A stretch of 64,000 nt of DNA from CAMCHP01 sp036835325. GTDB taxonomy: Bacteria > Bacteroidota > Bacteroidia > Flavobacteriales_D > Sanyastnellaceae. The notes beneath the pieces were generated by a model. That model searched no databases. It had not been told where the DNA came from and worked only from the letters and a program-made list of their open reading frames with translations. This document shows, in pieces, positions 24,941 to 33,605 of the stretch (position 1 is the stretch's first letter; each line of letters begins with the position of its first letter). The DNA lies in NCBI GenBank assembly GCA_036835325.1, contig DAITMF010000007.1, positions 1 to 64,000 on the forward strand. The letters are read 5' to 3'. The position numbers and the translations under genes were made by a program.

Positions 24941-25465
24941 TTACTTCAATTTCTTCAATGCTTCCCATCTGGGGTCGGTTGGTTCATCATCGTCATCATC
25001 GCTCGTGTCATCGGTGCGGAGGGCGTCAAGGCGCGCGAGCGCTTCTTGATTGCAATCGGCTTCATCGTCGTGCACCCGTTTCGAAGGCAGCCCGAGGTGG
25101 GCGTATTCGTAGAGGTACTGATGAAGTTCGAGGAGGTGTTCAGAAGGCCCAAGCACGAGGATTTCATCTTCGGTGCTTCCGGTTTGGTCTCCGTACTTGA
25201 CAATGAGGCGATCGGTGTGTTCGACGTCAACTTCCATTGGGTCGCCGCACCGGTCGCACTCGGCAGACACGGTACCGTAGACATGGAAATCGAGCACCAT
25301 CATCGAGCCCTGTTTATCAAGCAGCAGATCGGCCTGCAGCTTTCCTCCGCTGATTTCGGAGTATTCAAATGACGCAAAGAACGTATCGTCCAGCTCAAAT
25401 TCGAAGTCGTGCCGCCCGATTTTCAACCCCAGAAAGGGAATTCTGTAGGGAGTATACGGGTTCAT
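24941..25465 (-). CDS. DUF177 (YceD) family protein
   Basis: A 174-residue DUF177 protein using the ATG at 25465 (MNPYTPYRIPF). The family is almost always encoded just before rpmF, and in other bacteria and chloroplasts it is linked to 23S rRNA accumulation and L32. Here the CDRCGDPMEV pair of Cys and the C-terminal acidic stretch DTSDDDDDE followed by PRWEALKKL are visible. The Bacteroidetes promoter at 25486-25514 fits this start and rejects a longer in-frame reading. Confidence 0.9.
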   Translation of the reverse strand: MNPYTPYRIPFLGLKIGRHDFEFELDDTFFASFEYSEISGGKLQADLLLDKQGSMMVLDFHVYGTVSAECDRCGDPMEVDVEHTDRLIVKYGDQTGSTEDEILVLGPSEHLLELHQYLYEYAHLGLPSKRVHDDEADCNQEALARLDALRTDDTSDDDDDEPTDPRWEALKKLK

Positions 25466-25485
25466 TCGTCTAAATTTGAGGAGGG

Positions 25486-25514
25486 CAAAGGTACGAAATC
25501 TATTGGAAGTGCAA
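25486..25514 (-). promoter_or_regulatory. Bacteroidetes-type promoter of the DUF177-rpmF-fabH-accBC operon
   Basis: On the minus strand TTG (25514-25512), an 18-base spacer, then TACCTTTG (25493-25486), a full match to TTG ... TAnnTTTG. The predicted start of transcription lies about 10-15 bases before the DUF177 ATG. Confidence 0.75.
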
Positions 25515-25635
25515 CATGTAAGTTGGTCAAATTTCGGTTTTCCGTCCATCCGAATGAAAAATCCATCAATTTTCAGTGTGTCAAAAAGCAGAAAGCGTTG
25601 TGTATGCCGTACATTTCGAGAAGCGAAGCTCTCTT

Positions 25636-27537
25636 GTGAAAACGACCTTAACTCACTTGTTTTCGGTTACCTTAATCGCCCTGTTCTTGTCTGTGCTTGG
25701 CGCAGCGCATGCGCTTACAGGCCTTGGACATGCTGACTCTTTGCAGATTTATAGCTTACGTGATAGTGCATTGGAGCTAGCGCCGACGGCTCCTCTGCGC
25801 GCACTTGACTATGCTACACGCGCTGAAGCCCTATCGATTCGGTATGCCGATGACACGGCACTGAGTAAGGTGTTGAACGCCAAAGGCCTAGCGTACGAGT
25901 ACCTCGACAGCCTCGACCGTGCATTATCGGAATACGAGCGCGCACGACAAGCCGCGAAACGGGTTGGAGACGCCAATTTCGAAGCCAACTTGATCAATGC
26001 CAAGGGCATCGCCTGTTATTACGCCGGCGATCGTTTAAAAGCGCACACCTTCTACGATGAAGCCCTTGCCAAGTTCGAAGCACTGGACGATCTAACCGGT
26101 CAAGGCAAGGTACTCAACAACCTTGGCGTGCTTTACCGAAATTCTGGTAAGCACGAACAGGCCATTGAAGTCTACCTAAAATCGCTTGTGATAAAGAAAG
26201 CATTGGGCGACTCCATCGGTGTCGCCAATACGTGCAACAACCTCGGTTATGCCTACGCCTACATCGAAAAAGACAGTATATCACTGGTTTTTTTCGAACG
26301 GGCATTGGCCATTTATACAGCCAATGGAGATCAAGAGAACATGGCCCTCATCAAAACCGGCCTAGGCATTTCAAGTTACAATCTAGGGCACCCGGAGGTG
26401 GCAGTGGCCTATTTGGAAAGTTCGCATCCGGTGATTCAAAAAAACAAGAACTGGGAATACATGATTCATATCCTTGCCTACGGCCGATCGCTGTTTGACC
26501 TTGGGCGCATAGCCGAAAGCAAGCCGTACATCGAAGAAGGATACGAACTGCTTCTGCAAACAAGTGAACGAAAGTCATTGCTTCGGTATGCCGAACTGTA
26601 CATGTACCAACTGGCTCGCTCAGAAAGCAAGCTTGATAAAGCCCTGATCCACTTGGAGAATTATAAAAGCTTGAGCGATAGTTTAACGAGTGACCGAAAC
26701 GAACGGCTGTTCAGTGAAATGCAGGCCAAGTATGAGTTGCACGCAAAGGAAAACACCATTCTGAAGCAGGAATTGGAAATCAAAGAAGCCACACAGTCGC
26801 GGGCAAAAATGGCGGGCGGCGTTCTGCTCTTTGTCTTACTCGCACTTTCTGCCGGTTCGTACGGCTACGTCAAGCAGAAGGCGAACAAAAGCTTGTCTGA
26901 ACAGAAACGCATCGTTGAACGCGCCCTAGACGATCGCGAACTTATGCTGCGTGAAATCCACCATCGGGTTAAAAACAACCTGCAGATTATTTCCGGCCTG
27001 CTCAGCATCCAAAGCAACACCATTAATGATCAGGCGGCAAAAGATGCGTTAAACCTCAGCAGGTCGAGGGTAAGAAGCATGTCGCTCATCCACCAAAACC
27101 TTTACCAAGATGGAGAGAAATTCACCCGCGTGGAAATGGGTAACTACATTCAGCGACTAGCCCATGAAGTGATTGACACAATGGCAGATGAAGACTGTGA
27201 AATCGCTACCAAAATTCACGTTGACGTAGATGAACTTGATGTGGATGTCGCTATTCCAATGGGCCTCATTCTGAATGAACTCATTACCAATGCCGTTAAA
27301 TATGCCTTTGTCGGACAAAGCCAGGGCCAAATCGAAATTGGTTTACGGCATACCGGAAACCACATTGCACTTGATGTAGTTGACAACGGCGTTGGAATGG
27401 ACCAGAGCAAGGTAGGGCTTGGTTTCGGACACCGAATGATCGAATCGCTAAGCGAGAGCATGGGTGCTGAGTTCTCCACCGTTTCAAATAACGGGGTTCG
27501 CGCACGGCTGGTAGTGCCGTACAAATCGAAAGCATGA
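25636..27537 (+). CDS. TPR-containing sensor histidine kinase (HisKA_2 type)
   Basis: A 633-residue sensor starting at the GTG at 25636, which yields a signal sequence (KTTLTHLFSVTLIALFLSVLGAAHA); an in-frame GTG at 25576 would add 20 residues and bury the signal. About residues 60-350 are tetratricopeptide repeats (NAKGLAYEYLDSLDRAL, NNLGVLYRNSGKHEQAIEVY, NNLGYAYAYIEKDS), then a coiled coil, a membrane helix around 400-422, and a HisKA_2 kinase with EIHHRVKNNLQIISGLL (His442/443) and the ATPase motifs NELITNAVKYAF and DNGVGM. The TPRs would face the periplasm. Its stop overlaps the LuxR-type regulator (ATGA), so the pair forms a two-component system. Confidence 0.92.
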   Translation: MKTTLTHLFSVTLIALFLSVLGAAHALTGLGHADSLQIYSLRDSALELAPTAPLRALDYATRAEALSIRYADDTALSKVLNAKGLAYEYLDSLDRALSEYERARQAAKRVGDANFEANLINAKGIACYYAGDRLKAHTFYDEALAKFEALDDLTGQGKVLNNLGVLYRNSGKHEQAIEVYLKSLVIKKALGDSIGVANTCNNLGYAYAYIEKDSISLVFFERALAIYTANGDQENMALIKTGLGISSYNLGHPEVAVAYLESSHPVIQKNKNWEYMIHILAYGRSLFDLGRIAESKPYIEEGYELLLQTSERKSLLRYAELYMYQLARSESKLDKALIHLENYKSLSDSLTSDRNERLFSEMQAKYELHAKENTILKQELEIKEATQSRAKMAGGVLLFVLLALSAGSYGYVKQKANKSLSEQKRIVERALDDRELMLREIHHRVKNNLQIISGLLSIQSNTINDQAAKDALNLSRSRVRSMSLIHQNLYQDGEKFTRVEMGNYIQRLAHEVIDTMADEDCEIATKIHVDVDELDVDVAIPMGLILNELITNAVKYAFVGQSQGQIEIGLRHTGNHIALDVVDNGVGMDQSKVGLGFGHRMIESLSESMGAEFSTVSNNGVRARLVVPYKSKA

Positions 27538-28145
27538 GCAAAGTATACAAGATTCTGATCGTAGAAGACGAGCCCGTTATTGGGATGGAGATTGAGTCAT
27601 TCTTAAAGGCACAGGGTTTTGGCGTAACGGGCATCGCCAAGAACGCGACCACTGCTCGACAGCTCTTCATTCCACCATACCCTGATGCCGTGATCTTGGA
27701 TGTTAACTTAGGGAACGACGACGGCATTGAACTTGCCAATGAACTGTTGTTTTCAGACCATGTGCCCCTCATTTATTTAACTGCTCACGGAGACTCGGCA
27801 ACCGTACAGCGTGCGCGCGATACGCGTCCGAGTTCATACTTGATAAAGCCCTTCAATGAGCGTGAACTTTTTGCAGCCATCGACTTGGGCATTTACAATC
27901 ATTTGCAACGCACGGGGTCACGCAAACCGGTCGAGGTGCTGAATCAGGTATTGCCGACCCCCTTGACGCAGCGCGAATTGGCCGTTGTGAATGAACTTCT
28001 GCAAGGCAAATCAAACCGCGACATCGCCGAGGCGCTCTTCGTGACGGTGCACACCATCAAAAGCCAAATGCAGACCATCTTCGACAAGTTCGACGTGCGC
28101 AACCGCACTGAATTGATGTTCAAGATTACAGAGCTTTTACGTTAA
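27534..28145 (+). CDS. Response regulator with LuxR-type helix-turn-helix
   Basis: A 203-residue regulator: receiver at about 5-120 (ILIVEDEPVIGMEIE, Asp in AVILDVNLGNDDG, Thr/Ser in YLTAHGD, Lys in LIKPFNE) and a LuxR/GerE HTH at about 140-203 (LTQRELAVVNELLQGKSNRDIAEAL). It overlaps the kinase by four bases and is its obvious partner. An 11-base-arm inverted repeat starts eight bases beyond its stop and stands upstream of the beta-helix gene, a candidate target. Confidence 0.93.
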   Translation: MSKVYKILIVEDEPVIGMEIESFLKAQGFGVTGIAKNATTARQLFIPPYPDAVILDVNLGNDDGIELANELLFSDHVPLIYLTAHGDSATVQRARDTRPSSYLIKPFNERELFAAIDLGIYNHLQRTGSRKPVEVLNQVLPTPLTQRELAVVNELLQGKSNRDIAEALFVTVHTIKSQMQTIFDKFDVRNRTELMFKITELLR

Positions 28146-28152
28146 CACCCAG

Positions 28153-28178
28153 CCGCTTCACACTTTAGTATGAAGTGG
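28153..28178. promoter_or_regulatory. Inverted repeat, candidate operator for the LuxR-type regulator
   Basis: CCGCTTCACAC TTTA GTATGAAGTGG: 11-base arms with two mismatches around a four-base centre. Its core (TTCAyACTTTrGTATGAA) recurs at 31569-31586. It lies about 100 bases upstream of the beta-helix gene and immediately after the regulator gene. Alternatively it could act as the end of the kinase-regulator transcript, but no run of T follows it. Confidence 0.5.
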
Positions 28179-28277
28179 CTCGAGCAGAACACGTGTAGTT
28201 TCGGTACTGAAAAGGTTGAAGCATTTGCTGTTGCGAGCTTCAGCTGACATACAGTTCTTAACCTCAACGAATGCTCT

Positions 28278-31200
28278 ATGCGCTACCTCATTCTCTTTGC
28301 ACTGGTACTCACCGGAATTGACAGTTCTGCGATTCGTTTTTATGTACGAGCAAACGCATCAGGAAACGGGAACGGCCTCAGTTGGCAGGCGGCTTTCACC
28401 ACAATTGAACAGGCGTTGACCGCAGCCATCGATGGTGATGAAATATGGATTGCCCAAGGCAGCTATGTCCCCCCTGGGAACCAAACCGACCCCTATTTCC
28501 TCAGCCACAGCGTTGCCATTTACGGTGGTTTTGCGGGCAATGAGGTCAACCTCCAACAGCGGAATATTACGCTTAACGTCACCACCATCGATGGCGAATC
28601 ACCCGTGTCAGTCTTCGAATCAAAACGTCAATTGCTAAAGATCACATCGTTAGGGAAGGTCATCGTAATCGACGGCATAGTGTTCGCCGGCACGGCTAGC
28701 CCAGGGGCCGTCTTATTTGAAGAGGGTTCAGCCATTGAAATGGCCCTTCCCAACACAATGACCCTGCGCAATTGCTACTTTTTCAACAACCAAACGAATT
28801 CGATTGCGACGGTTCGCCTATCGGGATCAGCAGGTACGCCTCTCACCGTAATCAATTGCATCTTTGAGTCAAACCGCACCGGGGGTAACATTGACACTTA
28901 CGGAGGCGCACTTTACCTTTATGGCGGAAGCAACGCTACCGCACTTGTTGACCGATGCCAATTCACCAAAAATGCCCGAAATGGCGTAGGTGGCGCAGCG
29001 ATTTACAGCGAAGTGTCGTCGCTCTGCGAAATTCGCACCAGCACATTTACACAAAACACCGTTTCAAGTTGGAATAACGCTTTTGCCGGAATTTGCGCGC
29101 GAAGCCCCATGCGCGTTACCCATTGCACCTTTTCTGCCAATACGGTGGTTGCATTTACTCAGCCAAGTCCTAGCTCGCAGTATTCCGGTGCCATAGGCTA
29201 TCCCTCCGGAAACTACCACCCTCCGATTGAAGTGTACAACAGCATTCTCTGGGGCAACATTGAGCCGCAAATCAACAATTGGTTCAATCAGAACAACAAC
29301 CTAACCTTGGAGGGCAACATTATTCAAGGCTACGGCTTCGGCTCGAATACCAACAGTGACCCCAAGCTGGTGTGTCCGTCCATTGGAAATGTCAACCTAG
29401 CCCCCGGTTCGATTGCGCGCAACGCCGCCCTTCAGCAACACACTACCGGCACGATCGATGTATATGGCGCCCCGCGAAACTTGTTGGGAGCGATTGATAT
29501 CGGTGCGGTTGAAATGGCCAACACAGCTAAACCCATCGTGTATGTTAAGAAAGGAAATGCGTTCGTGCAATCCGGACGCACTTGGGCGACTGCGGCAGGA
29601 GAGTTAGGTTCAATTGACATGGCCACCACCGCTGAAGTCGATTTCTGGGTGTCATCAGGGATCTATGGGAAGGTGATTCTTGATGCCGTGTTCTCAAACC
29701 CAGTCTTCGCCACCAACTTTGAATTGTGCCACAACTGCAACATCATTGGTGGGTTTGTGGGTGATGAACTGCTCGAGTCGCAGAACCCTGACACCGGTTA
29801 CACAACCCTCTCGGGCTTGTTCTTACCTGGGCCACTGCTTCTTGACAAGGCCACACCGGTCATCCTTCGTATGAGCAATACAGGCAACCATCACTTAAAA
29901 AACGTGAGGTTCAGTGACGGCGGTGCCAACTTTGTTGAATTGTCACCCTCGGGTGTTCAGGCGCTTGGAGGCGCCATGGCTCCCGTCACAATCGAATTCT
30001 GCGGCAATGTAGACTTCGAGCGATGTACATTCGAGAACAACAAATCCATTGGCTTTGCAGGCGCAGTTCACGCCGTGGCGTCGCAGCAGCTCGTCTTCAA
30101 CAATTGCCAGTTCTCGGAGAATACAAGTGTTAACCAGGCAGGCGCACTCTACGTTTCTGACACCGATTTAACCTTGCTGTCATCAACGTTTACCTCTAAC
30201 CTCTCGGGCAACGGAGGAGCAGTAACGGGGGTGTTCTCCAACACCGGCTTGGGCGATTGCGTGTTCAATGATAACGTAACTGAAAATGGCGGGGCTGCCC
30301 TACACTTCAGCGACAATTCATCGCTCGCGGTCTTGCGATCGTCGTTCTTTAACAATGCCTCACCTGCAACCGAATCGACTGGAAACTCTACCATTACAGC
30401 TCTGAACAACACAAACCTTGACTTGGCAAACTGCCTCGTTCACAGCAATTCGGGCTGGTCGAGCGTGCGGGTGTCTACGGGTACAATCAACATCATCAAC
30501 TCAACCATTGCTCACAATACGGCTACCAATGCAGTGATTCATGCAGGAGGCGGTGCCACAACGACCACCTACACCATGCGCAACAGCATCCTTTGGAACC
30601 CCGGCAACTTAAACCGTCAATACCTAACCCCTATTTCCATAACCAACGGCCACAATGTGATGCAAAACGAAGTATTTCCAACCGCCAATCCCAATTTCAT
30701 ATCAAACACTGACCCGTACTTTGTTTCACCTGAAACAGGTGACTTCAGGTTACAGTCGTTTTCAGGAGCTATCAACAGTGGCTCAAATAATTTCGTTTTC
30801 CCGGCTTCGCCGGATGTTGACGGAAATCCACGCATCATTGATGGTACCGTTGACCGAGGGGCCTACGAACGGGTCAATGGATGCCTGCCTGACAATGACG
30901 AATGCCATAGCGCTGCTCCCTTAACGCTCGATAGTGAGGTGTTTGGCTCAAACCGATGTGCATCAGCGGGGTCAGACCCCATATCATCGTGCAACGTGAA
31001 CATTGGAAAAACGGTTTGGTACAGCTTCAACGCGCCGGAGAACGGATTGGCTACTGTGACAACCTCAAACGTCACACCCGACACTGCCTTCCCCAACTTC
31101 AACATGAAGCAAACCATTTATACCGGTTCTTGCACAAACCTTACCGAGGTTGAATGCACCAATGCACAAGGAGCCAATGCTGGAGAAGTTAGTGCGCTCA

Positions 31201-31475
31201 GCAACTTAACTCCCGGAAACACCTATTACATCCGCATTGAAGGTGTCAACCAACAAGAAGGCAGCTATAACGTACTCGTTTCTACCGACAATACGCCTCT
31301 CTGCGTGGGTGATTTCAACAATGACCTAACGGTTAACAGCACTGACCTTCTCATCTTCCTTGCTGCCTTTGGTTCATCTTGCTCCAACTGCCTCACCGAC
31401 CTCGATGGCGACAACAATGTTGCCGTCAACGATTTGCTCATCTTTTTAAGCGCGTTCGGACAGGTTTGTAACTAA
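28278..31475 (+). CDS. Large secreted beta-helix protein with dockerin-like tail
   Basis: A 1065-residue exported protein; signal peptide MRYLILFALVLTGIDSSA. It holds two right-handed parallel beta-helix blocks, each opening with the same phrase-type (FYVRANASGNGNGLSWQAAFTT and VYVKKGNAFVQSGRTWATAA) and closing with DVDGNPR-like or DVYGAPRN segments of the choice-of-anchor Q type; the repeats contain NCxFxxN strands as in polymorphic outer-membrane proteins. About 870-1000 is a beta-sandwich beginning NDECHSAAPLTL, common in Flavobacteriales surface proteins. The last 58 residues are two dockerin-like units (GDFNNDLTVNSTDLLIFLAAFG and DLDGDNNVAVNDLLIFLSAFG) with four Cys. No T9SS domain and no lyase catalytic residues are recognisable. 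Confidence 0.85.
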   Translation: MRYLILFALVLTGIDSSAIRFYVRANASGNGNGLSWQAAFTTIEQALTAAIDGDEIWIAQGSYVPPGNQTDPYFLSHSVAIYGGFAGNEVNLQQRNITLNVTTIDGESPVSVFESKRQLLKITSLGKVIVIDGIVFAGTASPGAVLFEEGSAIEMALPNTMTLRNCYFFNNQTNSIATVRLSGSAGTPLTVINCIFESNRTGGNIDTYGGALYLYGGSNATALVDRCQFTKNARNGVGGAAIYSEVSSLCEIRTSTFTQNTVSSWNNAFAGICARSPMRVTHCTFSANTVVAFTQPSPSSQYSGAIGYPSGNYHPPIEVYNSILWGNIEPQINNWFNQNNNLTLEGNIIQGYGFGSNTNSDPKLVCPSIGNVNLAPGSIARNAALQQHTTGTIDVYGAPRNLLGAIDIGAVEMANTAKPIVYVKKGNAFVQSGRTWATAAGELGSIDMATTAEVDFWVSSGIYGKVILDAVFSNPVFATNFELCHNCNIIGGFVGDELLESQNPDTGYTTLSGLFLPGPLLLDKATPVILRMSNTGNHHLKNVRFSDGGANFVELSPSGVQALGGAMAPVTIEFCGNVDFERCTFENNKSIGFAGAVHAVASQQLVFNNCQFSENTSVNQAGALYVSDTDLTLLSSTFTSNLSGNGGAVTGVFSNTGLGDCVFNDNVTENGGAALHFSDNSSLAVLRSSFFNNASPATESTGNSTITALNNTNLDLANCLVHSNSGWSSVRVSTGTINIINSTIAHNTATNAVIHAGGGATTTTYTMRNSILWNPGNLNRQYLTPISITNGHNVMQNEVFPTANPNFISNTDPYFVSPETGDFRLQSFSGAINSGSNNFVFPASPDVDGNPRIIDGTVDRGAYERVNGCLPDNDECHSAAPLTLDSEVFGSNRCASAGSDPISSCNVNIGKTVWYSFNAPENGLATVTTSNVTPDTAFPNFNMKQTIYTGSCTNLTEVECTNAQGANAGEVSALSNLTPGNTYYIRIEGVNQQEGSYNVLVSTDNTPLCVGDFNNDLTVNSTDLLIFLAAFGSSCSNCLTDLDGDNNVAVNDLLIFLSAFGQVCN

Positions 31476-31504
31476 CACACTAAGCCTAACCTGTACGACA
31501 AGAA

Positions 31505-31533
31505 AAGAGGGGCCATTGCAGGCTCCTCTTTTT
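31505..31533 (+). terminator. Terminator after the beta-helix gene
   Basis: Stem AGAGGGGCC/GGCTCCTCT (one G-T pair) with a six-base loop, then TTTTTC. Thirty bases beyond the stop. Confidence 0.8.
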
Positions 31534-31568
31534 CATTGTTTGGTACAATCGTTCAATCGCGCTGCACA

Positions 31569-31586
31569 TTCATACTTTGGTATGAA
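31569..31586. promoter_or_regulatory. Second copy of the inverted repeat
   Basis: TTCATAC TTTG GTATGAA, a perfect seven-base inverted repeat, sharing 16 of 18 positions with the site at 28157-28174. Flanking bases also agree on the right side (GyGG). Confidence 0.5.
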
Positions 31587-31693
31587 GCGGATAGCACAAT
31601 TCACTGCCATCTTTGACTTGTGAAACGTCACATTGGTAACTTAACGTTCCCAACTTACTCTCGAACAATGGTTTCGACCATGCTCTCTCTGAA

Positions 31694-31717
31694 AAGCCCG
31701 CTTCGCGGGCTTTTTTT
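31694..31717 (+). terminator. Strong intrinsic terminator without an obvious gene
   Basis: AAGCCCGC TTC GCGGGCTT followed by six more T. Nothing coding lies between this and the previous terminator 160 bases upstream. Confidence 0.8.
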
Positions 31718-31866
31718 ATTGACTCCGAGGTATGAAACTCGCGCTCTTGGGCACCATTACGGTTTAAACAGTTCGATCAATTGACCAAAGTGCAACAAAC
31801 TCTACCGCATTTGCTGGCACGTTCTGGCACACTTTGTGATTGATGCAATTTGGGTACTTTAGTCGC

Positions 31867-32346
31867 ATGCCAGAGCACCTGAAGTATCTCTTCTTTTTGG
31901 TTTGCACGCTGTTCTTCTTGAACGGGAGTGCGCAAACCGCCTTTTCATCGGCCGGTGCCGGCAGCGTATCGGCTTCCGGCTCGGTAGATTTCACCTTAGG
32001 ACAAGTGGCATTTACCACGGCGATCAGCACGCAGCGAAGCATTCAACTCGGGGTTCAGCAAGCATACACCGATGGGGAAAGCGCAGTTTCAAATCGCGAA
32101 GCACATTCATCGCTTTCGCTCTACCCGAATCCGGCCCGCAGCTTCGCCACGCTCGAATACGCACGCTTCGATGAAGTTGCGAGCATTGCCCTTTTCGACG
32201 CCACCGGCCGATTGGCCCAGCGCATGATGATGCCTTCATCTTCGCTAAACATCAACCTTGAACGCTACGCTTCAGGCGTATACATTGTAGAACTTACCCG
32301 ACTTGACAGCCAAAAAATCCGGCTGCGTTTAATCATCCAATCGTAA
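31867..32346 (+). CDS. Small T9SS-sorted secreted protein
   Basis: A 159-residue exported protein from the ATG at 31867 (signal ending FFLNGSAQ). The short mature part FSSAGAGSVSASGSVDFTLGQVAFTT is a motif found at the beginning of many Bacteroidetes proteins made of little more than a signal and a sorting domain. The type-A T9SS domain fills about residues 85-159 (LSLYPNPARSFATLEY, IALFDATGRLAQ, GVYIVELTRLDSQKIRLRLII). Six bases before the collagen-like gene, so co-transcribed with it. Confidence 0.8.
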   Translation: MPEHLKYLFFLVCTLFFLNGSAQTAFSSAGAGSVSASGSVDFTLGQVAFTTAISTQRSIQLGVQQAYTDGESAVSNREAHSSLSLYPNPARSFATLEYARFDEVASIALFDATGRLAQRMMMPSSSLNINLERYASGVYIVELTRLDSQKIRLRLIIQS

Positions 32347-32352
32347 GCCCCG

Positions 32353-33540
32353 ATGCGCATCCTTTTCATCCTATTTAGCATTCAGTGTCTCGTGGTTGTT
32401 CAAGCGACTGCCCAAGTACCTGCGGGCATGAGCTTTCAGGCGGTCATCCGCGACAGCGAAAATCAAATCATCGCAAATACCGATGTTGGTGTATTGGCTG
32501 AGATTCGCCTCAACAGCGTCAACGGTGCAGTTGTGTTTACCGAAATCCACGCAGCAGTGACCAACGCGAACGGACTCATGACCTTGGTAATTGGCGAGGG
32601 AAATGCGCAATCGGGCAGTTTAAGCGGCATCGATTGGGGAAACGGCTCTTACTTTATGGTGGCCAACGTTGACCCCGATGGCGGCAATGACTACACGCTG
32701 ACCGCCCAATCGCAGCTGCTGAGCGTTCCCTACGCCTTTTACGCAGGGAACGGTGGTGTTACGGGACCCCAAGGGCCACAAGGTGAAACCGGACCACAAG
32801 GTCCAATCGGCCCTGCTGGACCGCAAGGCGAGCCCGGACCGCAAGGACCAATAGGGCCTCAAGGACTTCCCGGTGAAACGGGCGCGCAAGGCGAACCAGG
32901 TTTGCCCGGGCCGCAAGGCGAACAAGGCATTCCGGGTTCTGAAGGGCCAGTGGGTGCTGTTGGTCCGGCCGGACCACAGGGTAATCCTGGGCCGCAAGGG
33001 GTACAAGGCATTCCCGGCCCTTCGGGCGCAGAGGCGTGCACCTCGATCAGCGTGGGTAACATGGTGGTCGTTTTCACTTCAACCCATGCCTACGGTGTTG
33101 CCCGCAATATTGCGAACAGCACCAACTGGTACGCGGTAACGCTTGACGGCCCTGTGGTCGCCAGCGGCAGCAGCGAACAAGGTATCGTGCTCGCAACATC
33201 GAGCTCAGTGTTTGGCTTTACGCTGAATGCTTCCGATAACCCTGTGTGGTACTCATCGTCACTCAGCGGAACTGTGCTGGGTGTGATGGGCTCGTCAGAC
33301 AAGGTTGTCGTGTACACTACCACAGGTGGATATGGCCTAACGCGCAACAGTTCAGGAACCGGCAATGTATATTCACAGTCGTTTGATGGTGAGGTTATTG
33401 ATGCATTATCGGCTGCAGAGGTTGTGGCTGTGTACACGACAACCCATGCATACGCCTTTGGCCGCAACCTATCTGAAAACCCTGTGTGGTATGTTCAGGC
33501 ATTGCAAGGTGTACCGTCAGGCGCTGTGAATACACAATAA
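32353..33540 (+). CDS. Collagen-like secreted protein with four C-terminal repeats
   Basis: A 395-residue exported protein (signal ending VVVQATAQ). Residues 22-134 form a beta-rich domain seen before collagen-like stretches in Flavobacteriales (VPAGMSFQAVIRDSENQI ... SVPYAFYAGN). Residues 135-227 are 31 uninterrupted Gly-X-Y triplets rich in GPQ. Residues 228-395 contain four units of about 40 residues, each with a VVVxTxTxAYGxxRN-like strand pair, NPVWY and LxGxV, which looks like propeller blades. No sorting domain or anchor is visible. It should form a trimeric stalk with globular ends. Confidence 0.8.
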   Translation: MRILFILFSIQCLVVVQATAQVPAGMSFQAVIRDSENQIIANTDVGVLAEIRLNSVNGAVVFTEIHAAVTNANGLMTLVIGEGNAQSGSLSGIDWGNGSYFMVANVDPDGGNDYTLTAQSQLLSVPYAFYAGNGGVTGPQGPQGETGPQGPIGPAGPQGEPGPQGPIGPQGLPGETGAQGEPGLPGPQGEQGIPGSEGPVGAVGPAGPQGNPGPQGVQGIPGPSGAEACTSISVGNMVVVFTSTHAYGVARNIANSTNWYAVTLDGPVVASGSSEQGIVLATSSSVFGFTLNASDNPVWYSSSLSGTVLGVMGSSDKVVVYTTTGGYGLTRNSSGTGNVYSQSFDGEVIDALSAAEVVAVYTTTHAYAFGRNLSENPVWYVQALQGVPSGAVNTQ

Positions 33541-33554
33541 ACAGGCTCGAGCGA

Positions 33555-33584
33555 TTGCTATCAACGCAGCTTTTTGTACTCTTG
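33555..33584 (+). promoter_or_regulatory. Promoter of the EGF-like lipoprotein gene
   Basis: TTG (33555-33557), a 19-base spacer, then TACTCTTG (33577-33584), one base from TAnnTTTG. The ATG is 22 bases further on. Confidence 0.55.
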
Positions 33585-33605
33585 CGGAACCAAAACTCAT
33601 TCACA

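Larger units (their letters stand above)
31476..31866. other. Intergenic region with two terminators and an inverted repeat
   Basis: 391 bases with no convincing gene. It holds the terminator of the beta-helix gene (31505-31533), the second inverted repeat (31569-31586) and an independent strong terminator (31694-31717). A 38-codon ATG frame starting at 31668 runs through that terminator and is not credible. The stretch 31587-31717 could be a short non-coding transcript ending at the second terminator, or the remains of a promoter region whose gene was lost. Confidence 0.5.

Noticed and set aside
31668..31784. 38-codon ATG frame between the two inverted-repeat-linked regions
   Set aside because: Runs through a strong terminator and has no domain or codon bias.
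32755..33033. Repetitive DNA that might look like a CRISPR array
   Set aside because: The repeat unit is nine bases, in frame, and encodes Gly-X-Y collagen triplets; no spacers and no cas genes.
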